Positions 35,199 to 47,500 of a stretch of DNA of 64,000 nucleotides are shown here, piece after piece. The translations under genes were made by a program, and so were the position numbers. The DNA comes from Marisa cornuarietis (Eukaryota > Mollusca > Gastropoda > Architaenioglossa > Ampullariidae), in contig SMMW01000023.1 of NCBI GenBank assembly GCA_004794655.1, forward strand, positions 124,001 through 188,000. Direction: 5' to 3'. Every line of letters starts with the position of its first letter. Within the stretch, counting starts at the first letter, position 1. A model generated the notes under the pieces. The model ran no database searches. It was given only the letters and a program-made list of their open reading frames with translations, and was not told the origin of the DNA.

Positions 35199-35579
35199 TC
35201 ATACTGATGGCAAGATGTTGATAACCTGATGAGTCAGCATGCTTCCAGCAGTGTTCTCCTCCATCGACACCTCTACTTTATACATCTCGCCGTTGATCTC
35301 CAGGTAGTCGCCTGTTGTCAGGCTCATCAGCTGTTCAGCAGAGAGCTGCAGGCCCTCCGGTGCTTCCTCTGTTAAGGTTGAGATGGTGGAGGGTGGAACT
35401 CCTAGCATGGCAGCATCATCTTCAGAGATTGTGGTGGCCTCTGTTACATCCTCCAACAACTGGCTTTCCTCAATCTCCACCACCTCCAGAGGTTCAGTCT
35501 TGGGCGTGACCAACTGTTCAACCACCCCCAGCGTGGAGGGGTCAATCACTAACGTGTTCTGCTCGTCCGAACCCATCAC
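35199..35579 (-). CDS. zinc-finger gene last exon
   Basis: Acidic C-terminus including TEPLEVVEIEESQLLEDV and GDYLEINGEMYKVEV. Stop TGA at 35201-35199. The preceding 'gtgcag' acceptor has a pyrimidine tract. Confidence 0.85.
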   Translation of the reverse strand: MMGSDEQNTLVIDPSTLGVVEQLVTPKTEPLEVVEIEESQLLEDVTEATTISEDDAAMLGVPPSTISTLTEEAPEGLQLSAEQLMSLTTGDYLEINGEMYKVEVSMEENTAGSMLTHQVINILPSV

Positions 35580-38500
35580 CTGCACAGAAAAGTGTGTCAG
35601 CTGGAAAAGCTCTTCGTGATCTAAACAGACAAAGCTTATGTTTGTCAATGTGTATCAAGAAAAGAAAATATTTACAACTACACAATCTGAACATTATGCC
35701 TTATGTTACTAGATAACACATCTGCTCACACCCTACCGCCACCAACCACATGCATGCACAGAGACACACACACACACATGCGCAACTACACAATCACAAC
35801 ATTATGCCCTATGTTACAAGATAACACATCCACTTACACCCTACCACCACTACCCACATACATGCGCGCACACACACACACACCTGCACCTGTTCCTCCA
35901 CAAGAGTGTCTGTCTCCACAACACGGTGCTGGGCCAATGCCTGAAGGCCTTGGATGGCTTCTGCAGCCTCATGCTGACTCAGTGACTGTGCATTTAGTCC
36001 CTCCACCACTTCTGGCCCCGAGTCCACAATCAGTGGTCCTTCTACACCAGCCGTTTCTGGGTTGGACACTACCATAGCCAAGTCCTCCATCTTCACAATG
36101 GCTGGCAATGAGGAGGCACTGCTGCCTGTCTCCAGGCTTCCATCATCACGACTCGAGCCTGTCTGCTCTCGCAACAAATCACACACTGGCAAGTCATTTG
36201 TAGTGTCATCCTGATTGAAGTATGCCTGAGTGCAGTCATAATGTATAACAGTCATGTTAGTGTCCTCTTGATTTAAGCATGTCTGGCTGTAGTCACAGCA
36301 TGTAACACTGTCAAAGCATCCGCAAGTTTGACTAGGAATGTCAAGATGGTGTCACTTTTAACCCCTTCTCTACAGGTCGTAACCCTCAGATGCAAACTTC
36401 TTCTCAACCATGGTAATGTCAAAAAAGACATAACATTGCGCATAAATAAATGAATAAATAGGAACAGAAACTGTTGGTAACTTAGGAATTCTCCTATTAT
36501 GGATTTCTTCCCTTAGGGAGTGGAAATAGTCAACCAATCAAGTATTTTGTCATATTTGAAAGTAGGCAATGAGTCAGTTGATAAAGTGCCATGTTTGTGA
36601 TGGGATCCAGTTTCTCAAATGGACATGAATTTAACTCCCAACAATTGAAAATGACAATAGTAAGCAGTTGAAGTTTAATGTATATTCTAATATTTCATTG
36701 TTTGGCATTTTATGTTTGCATATATTGTGTAAATATATTTTTTTAATTTCTACCCTGTGACCTACTTTCATGACATGAGTTCTGCTATCCATACAGTTGC
36801 TATCTTTCATTTGAATTTTGTACAAGAAAACAAAAGCTGATATTACGGCTGCGTCAGACCATTGCTGCTGTTGCCGTAGTGATCATGATGTGGAAATCTG
36901 TTGTAGAGCTGCCATCCTTGGAGAGGGCACCTCTCAAGTACTTGAAGCTGTTTACCTCTTCGAGCTGTACCCCATTCATGTAGAACTCTGGCCGCTGCCA
37001 GTGATCATGACCTTGCTCTTATCAGCGATGGTCTCCATTAATGTTACTAACACGATGTTCACCTCTCACAATACACTACACTGGGGAAAGGGGAGAAAGA
37101 AGAAAAAAGCGGAAAACAACTTGACAATAAATATCAAAGTATTACCCTGTGTAACAGCCCGGTGTGGTAGACAATGAGCGGTAGACATGGCACTTTATCA
37201 CCTGATTCATTATCTACTTTCAAATACCTGACTGGTTGACTATGTGTGGTAGACAATGCATATCACTCGTGTGTGGTAAAAGCAGGGTAACTAGTGTCAG
37301 CACAAAGACTGGGAAGCCAAGTGGTCAGAATGCTGGCATCCTAACCGAGAGCGCCCTGTTCAATACCCGATTAGCATGGCAAACTTCCCCAGAACCCAGG
37401 TGGCGGCAATGGGTCCTTGACTCCTTTGAGGGTTGGGGAAGGTAAGGCAGCAAGGGAGAGGAGATGGGCACCGCCCTCACGCAAAGCTGAGAAAAGTGAG
37501 GTCTTTAACAGGTCACCCCCCAATGACCTGAAAAGGTTACAGGATGACCTTTACCTTACCTACTATTTTTTTGAGATGACCTTTACCTTACCATTTACCT
37601 TTTAACAAGACTCACCTGTGACACCGTGGTGATGACCTCCCCCAGTACCAGGTCGCTAACATCATTGGCAGGATTCTGAAGCTGAAGTGTGCTGACACTA
37701 GTGCTGCTAAATGTGTCATTGGTGACAAAACAGGTCGTTGTACCATCATCTCGCAAGATAATTTCAATATGATGTTTCTTGCGCATATGCTGTAGGCAAA
37801 AGACAGTTGTTATATTGTCTTCCATTGTTCTGTATCATGACTTAAAGTACTGTAAATGCTAAATGCTTGTTGTAAGCAAAATTTAAGTGTGAACAAAAGT
37901 TAACTTACAGGAATGTCTCTTAAATGAATATTAAACATACCTCAGTACTCAAAAGGAACAGAATATAATCTTTCTATGCACAACTTATGTACGACATCTT
38001 GCCTGGAATAGGTTGCGTCTTTTGGGATTCATGTACCGGCAGAGAACACAAGAATAGACGTGGGATGGTGGCGACTGGTCAGTGGTATTGTGCTTCCGCA
38101 TGTGTACCAGGAGATTTTTTTTGCTGGATGTCCGAAAATCGCAAACCACACAACTGAAAGTTGAGCCTTGCTCAGCAGGCATGATGTCACGGTGCTGTCA
38201 AACAGAGGGGCAAAAAAAAAAGGAAAATAAAATCGACATAAAAAGCATGACACAGACCTCTGGAACATAGCAGCTGACAACAAATATCTTGAACAACTGA
38301 CATAAATAAAACATGAAATATGATATTCAAATGCTTCTGTACACTAGGGACGATCGTGATACCTTGTCCACTGTGGTATTCTGCAAGACTCAACCATGCA
38401 TGTGGAGCACAGGACTTTTCTGGCAGACATCATTACTGCCTAACCATTATCTCATCAGACATCATTACTGCCTAACCATTATCTCATCAGATATCATTAC

Positions 38501-41500
38501 TGCCTACCCAGTGTTTCATCAGACATTACTACCTAACCCTTATCTCATCAGATGTTATTACTGCCTACGCAAAATCTCATCAGACACTTATTGATGAATG
38601 CAGTTTCAAATCTCTGATTAAATTAACCCTTAGAGCATGATGAGCCACATCGTAGCTTTGCACAGAGAAGGTGATTTTTATTACTTTCATTGCCAAGTTC
38701 AAGTTTTCTCCTTTCCAAAAATGTATAGGTTTCTTCATCTAATGTTTACCTGAGAGCAGCAATAATTAAAAAAATAAACTTCGTCCACTGTCCTCTTCGC
38801 AGTCTTCAGTTATTAGCCAGTCTTTGTAATACCGATACGTTTATGTCGTGCTCAGAGGGCATTTCAATAACCTGACTCAGCAACCAGAGCACAAACGAGT
38901 CTGTTGACATTCATCACATTGCTTCATTATTTCATTATGATTTTGTTTGGCTGGATATTATTACTTGCTGCCTGATAGTGGATCTGTGACCAGTTTGTCA
39001 TTATATTACTGTTGTACATACACTGATGAGTGTATAACTTCTTTGTACATATACTGACGAGTGTATAAATAACCGCTTAATTATATTTTGTTTTGATATT
39101 GTATATACAATGATGAGTGTGTGAGTAACTACTTTTTTTTTTTTGACTGAATAAGTGATGATGTGAGGTGACTGTTATTAAAGAACTCCGGTGGTGTATA
39201 ATTTCCACAAGGATGAACAATTATTGTCATTGCCACAGGCTTGATTGTGGATGGCTTTATCAAAAACCTTTTCTGCACAATTTTTGTTGAACATCAGACT
39301 CACCTGTGTATGCAGATGCTTATACAGGTTGATTAGCTTCGCAAACTTCATTGTGCAGTGATTACAAGCAAAGATTTTTTCATCTGATGAGTAATCAGCC
39401 TTGTCCAGTGGTCTCTGCCCAGATGCCTCTCCCTCACCTAAAACAAGAGACTTCTAAGATGACTTCCAATAAATGTACTGATAACATGTCTTTATGCACA
39501 TGTATACTATACCATTTAAATGCATCTGAATGTTTTTATACATTCATACAAAGAGCCTTACCTCCCACTCTATGAGCCAGGCCCTCCTTTCGGGGCCGAT
39601 GTTTCCGGACAATCTCAATGTTGTGTACAGAGCGCATGTGTCTCAGGACATGTTCTTTCTGTGAGCCTCGATAGTCACACATGCCACACTGAAATGGCTT
39701 TTCCTTGGTGTGGATAAACATGTGGCGACGCAGGCGACTCTCGCAGTCAGTCACAAAACTGCACATCTGTGGCCACATCAGGAGGTATATATTAACAGTA
39801 TATTTATACAACCTACATGTACACCAACTGAACTTCTAGGCAAAACCTATTTAGGTCAATATATTTATACAATCCATGTGTTCGTCTGTACAGCTTCATA
39901 TCTATGGTCACATTGGAAGACAACTGTTTAGAATATATATTTATACAATCGATATGGGTACAAACAGAAAATCTGTGGCTACATCAAGATCTATAAATGT
40001 GACTGCCACAATAAAATGAGTCTTAACTTGGAAATTTGAGATTTTGCAAATTGCAAGTTTTTAAAATGTACAGGTTCTGACCTTTCTTTTGATACAAACA
40101 TTGTTCCTATAGTCCTTAATAAACTGAGTGACTTATAAAGGTTTTAAGTGTGCAAGTGTGGTGGCAGTCTTTTTAAAAAAAAGTGTGTTCAAAGATGTTT
40201 GGCAATTTGGTTTTTTCCTCAGCAATGGGTACTTCTAATTGTTCACACTGTACTAAATTTTGCATGATGATAAAATACAGCACATACATCATTTCAAGTA
40301 ACAAAAAGTACATAGCAATGACTATTTGTGTGCCTTTCAGTGCCTTACACTGTTAGTAAAATAAACATAAATAGAAGAAAACTGTTACTGCATTCTCATT
40401 GCATGCACACTCAAAGAAACAGGAAAACACTCACAAATTATCTCCTAGTGTGACAAAAATGAGTAGAAAATAAAAAATAGAAGAAAACTGCATGCTTCGA
40501 CATACCTGAAAACTTGAGAACTGATGGATCACACAAAAAATTTCTAAAAGCTCAATTTTCATGCCAAATTGTGTTTGTTCCTGCACATGTACTGTTCTGT
40601 TAATTCACTCAGCACTGAATAAACACTTTCCCTTTTATTTTTTTTTTAAAATGCACAAAATGTTCCCCTGGCTTCATGCTTCGCCACTTAGATACGGTTT
40701 TGCCATGCTTTCGCTGTATTTTATTATCATGCAAAATTTAGCACAGTGTGAACAATCAGAAATACCTGTTGCTAAGGAAAAACCTAATGGAATTGCCGAA
40801 AATCTTTGAACCCACTTTTCTCAAAAAGGCTGCCATCATACTCGCACACTTCAAACCTTTATAACTCACTCAATTTTAGCACTAGAAGAACAACTTTTGT
40901 ATCAAAAGAAAGGTCAGAGCCTGTACATTTTAAAAATATGCAATTTGAAAAAGCTCACATTTCCAAGATGACTCTTCGTCATGGCAGGTCACAAATGTTC
41001 ATTATTATTATTATTAATTTTCCGCTGAAGACAAGATATTTGCAGCCACATCCGAAATGAGTTAAGCTGCTTCAACTTCATACCTGACAGAATAACTTTA
41101 GTTCTGGACCTTTGGTGTGGAACTTTGCATGCTGTCGCAGGTCACGCTTGCTCATGGCAACAATGCCACACTCCTTGCAGGTGAATGCAGCAGCTGCCCC
41201 AGTTCCATCTCCCTGCGTTGCATGTTTGCGCTTTAGGTGCACCTTCAGGTCCGGGTTCTCATTAGCACAGATGTAATCACACAGTGGACACTTGACCCTT
41301 TTTTCCTACAAATAAGATGCATGCAACTGTGACATTTTGTAAGTCAGTGATATAAGCTTCACACACCTTCAATAGCGAAAATGTACTTTTCAAGAGACCT
41401 TCTAACTTCCCTTTGAGGAGGCACAAGAGACAATCAAAGCATCTTTTGTAAGGAACCAACCACTTTGCTAGTACACACACACATATTTTTGTCGAAAATG

Positions 41501-44500
41501 GGCAGGAAGCTAGAAATCTACTTTCCAAAAAAAAAACAGTCATAGACAAGTGATCAGGAAATCTGTTCTAACCAGCATAAACCTTTTTCAACGGAACACA
41601 TACTGCAGCCAAAAAATACTATTTTGAGAAACAGAATTTTTCTAATTAAGTGTAACTTGTAACAGATAACTAAATACAGTCCCTTACAAAGTTACAGTGT
41701 TTATCTTTCACTTGGCATTTTACCATGTAATTTAACATAGCATTTTAACCCATTTTGGGTACATCGCATCCCCGCGTACAAACTTTTTGGAATTATGGTA
41801 GCATCAAAAATCATGTCATGCTGTGCATAAATAAATAAGGGAAGAACCTGTTGGCACCTTTAAAAATTGTTTTACTACAAATTACTTATTAAAAGGCTGA
41901 AAAAAGTCAACCAATCGGGTATTTTGAAAGGAGGCAATGATACAGTTGATAAAGCGCCGTGTCTGTGACAATTGTTGGTTTCTCAATTCCCAATTGATTT
42001 GTACCCCAACAATCAAAAATGTCAAGAAAATAGTAAGTAATATTTAAATTCTAATTATAATGTACATTCTAATAAAATATGTTTGTTTGGCACTGTATGT
42101 TTGTATATATTGTGCAAATAACTTTTTATAAAATTTCTACCTTATGACCTTCTTCCTGATCTAAGTTCTCCATCTGACACAAATAAAATCTTTCGTTTGA
42201 ATTTACTTTAGTACAAGAAAAAAAAAACTATATTTCTTAAAAGTCACCTCAAATAAATGTTTGAAAAATGTTTTATAAAATGCTTAATGGTGTCACCAAT
42301 GGTTGTCTTTACTGTAGGTTAATAGGTATAAATATTTAAACACTATTGGTCAAGTGTTCAACCGCGGGGATGCAAAGTGACCAGAATGAGTTAAGGTGGA
42401 ACTTCTCTCTGGAGGCAGAAAACAGTTTTACCCATGCGAGGGAAGATAGAGTACCCACAGTGCTGACTATTACAGGTGGTCAGTCGTCTCCAATTACTAC
42501 CCTGAAAGGTGGGGAGGGTAAAGATCAGAGGCAATACCATAGCAATCAAACATTCGAATTGACCGAGTACCACCTACTTGCGTTGTTCAAAAAGTAAGAA
42601 CACTGTACCCAAACCCCGATGCAGTATGGTATGTTGGTCACAAATGGGAACGAACGAATAAAAAAAAAAAAGTAAGAGTTTATAAATAAAGTTTAAAAAA
42701 TGAATAGCCTTTTTGTTTGTGTCATTTAATAATAATAATGATGATTTGTATAGCGCATTTGGGCTGTTCATCATTGTCTCCTTTCTCGTTCTCTCATTTT
42801 TAAATTTTTTTTTCTACAATGGAGAAGACAGGCATGTGAACAAAATCACGGGTGCTAAACTGGTCCTAACCCTTTTGATTGTACAAGCCTTCTCTCCACC
42901 CAGTTTTGTTCTCAACTGAGCCGCAACTTCTTGTTTACTCACAAAGTCGCAAGCACCAATGACCTCCACCGGCATAATTGTCGGGTCAGATGTGAAGAAG
43001 GACACTTTTGTAGGTGGTAAATAGGCACTGTGTACAGGCTTGAATTGTTGCCCATTTGTAAAAGTACAAATATTGCACACAAACCCAGATGTACTTTATG
43101 TCAGTCACCAGGGAAATGAACTGAAAATGTTGAATATTGTTATCCCTGCTTATGAGTAAAGAAAGATATAGAGAAATAGAGAAAGATAAAGAAACGAAAG
43201 CAATAAAAATAAAGGGGTAGCAATTAGGGAAGACTAACCGCATGTACCACCTTCCTTCGCCCAGGCGAAGCTATTTTAAAAACTGCCCAGAAGAAGATCC
43301 GCCTTTAAGTCAAACCTAAAACAAGCCATCTTACCTCATGTCTGTACTTGATGTGTCGCTCCAGGTGGATCTTTTGCCGAAAGTTTAGGCTACAAATGCT
43401 ACACTTGTAGTTGCGCAGATCTGCATGTATAGCCATGTGGCGTTTCAGGTTACTGCTGGTGGCAGCACTGTAATTGCATACGCCGCACTTATGAGGTCGG
43501 ATGCCTGCAAATGTCAAGAGACCAGCATGTTACTCACCACTATGTACACAGCAACTATAGCCATGCTAAAATTACAACAGATGGCATGTACAAAAGCTGT
43601 CTTAATGTTAATTAAACATAAAAAAAATCCTTGAATGCTTCTATGGATGCAGAACACGGATTGTTTTTAAACTCTTCTACAACATTTTCTCAAGATGTTA
43701 TTCAATAATAACTCCAGCACTTTCACACTCTCACAAATGCAGAATCCTCACTAACATGTCCACACAAACAGGCACATAATACAAACAACGCACACACCAC
43801 CAGATGCAATGGAAAGGGAGTGGGAGAGAAAATGATTTAATGAACAACAAAAAGAATGGATGGAAAGATGGCTAGACGAATGAATGAATAGTTCAACGCA
43901 CTCTGTAAATAAGGAATTCTTTTTCTTTAACACTTACCCAATGACAGGACTACCAATTAAAATTTCAACCATAGAGTTCCATACCTTACTCAAAAGAAAG
44001 CAAGGTGTAGCCTAACTGATCAGCTATCTTGCACATGCTTGAACCTAACCAAACCTTTCTCAGGGCTCCTTTCATGTATGCAAAGTTTATAGACTATATT
44101 TGGTTTGTGAGTTTTGCTTCAAAGCATTTTTATTGTAATTTTTATGTCATCCATGATGAGACACATTACTGGTGGTTCTAAATAATAAACAATTTAGTTG
44201 CTCCTAAACTCCCACGGTCATGTCGTCGGGTCAAGTTTAAGAAGAAATCAATAGCAGGAGTCTATTTCCATTATTTTACAACCAACTCACCAAGGTGTTT
44301 GCGTTTATGCTTGTAGAAGTTAGCTTTCTTTGTTGTCTTATAGTCACAAGTAACACAGGTAAACACACCTGCCTCATCAACACTGTAGTAAGATGGGTCA
44401 TCCTAAAAGAAAAAGGCAAGAAAAACCCTTCATTCCAACCATGAGAAAACAGACTGGATTCTTGCTAGCAATGTAAGATACATTAACATAGGCCAAGTGG

Positions 44501-47500
44501 CATGATAACGCAAGACATTAATCTAATGACAATGAACTTCAGCCATATATTTATGGACAAAAATTTACTGTCAATATTTTCATGGACACAGTTTATTCTA
44601 TGACACTATCATCATAAATCTGATATGCCATATCTGTGGCTGGGCTAAAAGTGAGGTTAAACACAGCTACACAATTGCATGGCATCAGAGATTATAATAA
44701 AAGTGGTTTGACACAGTTAAACAACTGCCTTGCATCAGAGATTATAATAAATGTGGTTAGACACAGCTAAATAATGTGAATGTATAACGCACAGCATCAC
44801 GACCAAGATAGATCACACTCTGAGCGCAGACCAATAATGATAAATGAAAGATGACAGACAGTGGACAGTGAGATATGTATAACCACACTGAACAACATAA
44901 AGCTGAGGTAGAGAGCAGCAGGAGCAAAGAAACTACCTGCTAAGAACCTACCTCCAGCCTGTCACGTGAAGGGATGATATGCTGTTTGACGGTACTCCCC
45001 TCAGGCAGATTGACCACAATGTAGCGCTCCCTGACCTCCGGCACACCCCCGCTGCCACCACTGCTGCTCTCCTCCCCCTGCCCATCGTCTCTGACAACCA
45101 CCTCTACAGGCTCCGTCTCCTCTTTCTCTTTTTTTAAACCGAGAGGATCATCAGGTCGTGAGTGGCTGCTGCTGTTTGGTGGCTGGACACGGACAGTTAT
45201 GACACTTCCTTCAGCAGGACTATTGGGAATGAGAAAATTGCTTCAGAAATTTAAAAAGACAATGGGATTCCTCACATAGACAAATGCTAATCTAATTGTG
45301 CATTTTATGTCTGTCATACATATGAGTCTTTGCTTCTGCTACGGCTGATTACATTAACGTCCGCTCCATTGATAGCAAAATGACAGAGCTCTCTAGTGAA
45401 ATGCCACCACGGCTATCGCTGTAGCAGACTAGTCACAGAGACCTGGGCAAGTTTGGGTTTCATCACAATTAGCCATGATGCCAAGGAAAAGGAAAAGAAT
45501 AAGGGCAGAGGGCTGTGTATGCCAAAGAGTTCAGTCATAAAACAACTATTATTGTGTCATATGAAATACTGTGTTGTTTCTGTCATTTTACTTGCTATGT
45601 GAATTCAGACAAGTGACAGTTATTCTGGTGTATGTTCCTGGACATGACAACAAGGCCACTGCCACACGAACAGCAGCCAGCTACAAGGCCGTACACCGAG
45701 ATGCTGACTAAGCTGTCCTTATTCTCGACAACTTTCTTTCGTATATCATCATATCATTTTCATCATCAAACTATAAAAACTATAGGTCTGCATCCAATGT
45801 CAACGAGAACTGAAACTTACAGGTACTTAATTCTTCCCTTTTGCCATTTTTTCTTCACTGGAATATGTATTTCAAAGTAACTCAACAGAACACTGACTCG
45901 GCTTTTAAATGCAGCTTTTTTTTGCAGGATTAACTTTTCCTAAGTAAAAAAAAAAAAAAAAAATGTGTTATTCAAAGTGTGTCTCTCTCATTATTTAATT
46001 GAAATACTTTCATTGTGAAATATGACGACATGTGCACACACACACACCAATACCTTTTTCGATGGTAAGGAGTTTGAGTACCACTGGTGGAAAACTTATT
46101 CTGTGAGCTTCCCAATGTTACAACAGAAGATATGCCCTTCCTTTCTGTATGGGAGGAAGTAGTTAGAGGAGAGCTGTTCTCTTCAGTTACTGAAGCTTTC
46201 CCAATAGATGGCGCATCTGTGAAACTGGGACCACTTTCATTCACCTTGTCTGTAGATGAGACAGCTTGTACATTTGTAGTTTCATCTTTGTCAGCAGCAA
46301 TTGTTATTTTTTCCCTCTGCTGCACGTGCTGATTTTCAGTGGATGAAGCTTGACCAGACATGTCTGAATGTTCTGGAAAAGCAATGTCTGTTTCAACACT
46401 ACATATGGTGACCACCTCCTCTTCTAGCCTTGGTCCTTGATGTGGCTCTGACATGTGAGTTACCTCCACCGATTCCTTCATAAACACAAGCAACAGCAGT
46501 TACCCTGGTCTGAGTGTTATACACATGTCAAACACAGTACTGTTATCCTACTCTCGGTGTTATACACATCATATTCAGCACTGTTACCTTACTCTGGGCG
46601 TTATTTCATGCATGTTATCCTGCGCTGGGTGTTATTTTATGTACACATACAATACAGTACACTGTTAAAAATGTCCACTATTTTCAAGAATAACACTTCA
46701 ATGTGCAACTAATACCTGTAATGAAGAATAAAGCAGTACACCGCTCAGTATGAAGCAGAAAAAATACTAGAATACTTTCCTTCCATTCTTACAAAGCAAC
46801 AAGTTGGCAAGTGTCAGCGATAGTAACAACCAGCAAGTACCTGCCTTCTCCTTCATCCTGTCTGCCAACATTTATGCCACATGCAAACTCATAAAATCTA
46901 CTGTGACTGCATCTTTGCCCAAAGCAGATTACATATAAAACCTGTAACCCTCACCAATGCCATGCAACAAGGTGTATCAGTCATATTTTCTGTATTATTG
47001 TGCTGTTAGGAGCTCAACAAGGTGTATCAGCTATATTTGCTGTATTACAGTGCTGTTAGGAGCTCACCTTTGGTAGGTTTCCCTGTTGCTTTACACCCAA
47101 CTGTGCTGCTGAACTCCCAGATAAAATGACAATGTGTGTCTGGTCGTCTTCTGATGACTGTGATGTGGTGAGTTGCAGTTCACCACAAGCAGTCTCTGCA
47201 CTGTGTGTCTCCTCAGAGACAGCTTGCTGTAACGACACACGGGTATTCTCACCCAAGTCCCCTTTATAGGGCTGCATGCCTCTGGTCTGTCCTGTAGATG
47301 TGTGTTGCAATGAGGGAGGGGGAGGTGGGTGTTGCAATGGATTAACAGTCTCTGCAACGTCTTCTACTGACACAATAGTGTTTTTATGTACCTCAGCAAT
47401 GACAACTGGAATTGTTTTGCTGTGAGCAACTGTCACATAAGACATCAATAAATCGTCTTTTTCTGTAACATTCTTTTCTGTCACAATGATCTGCCCCACA

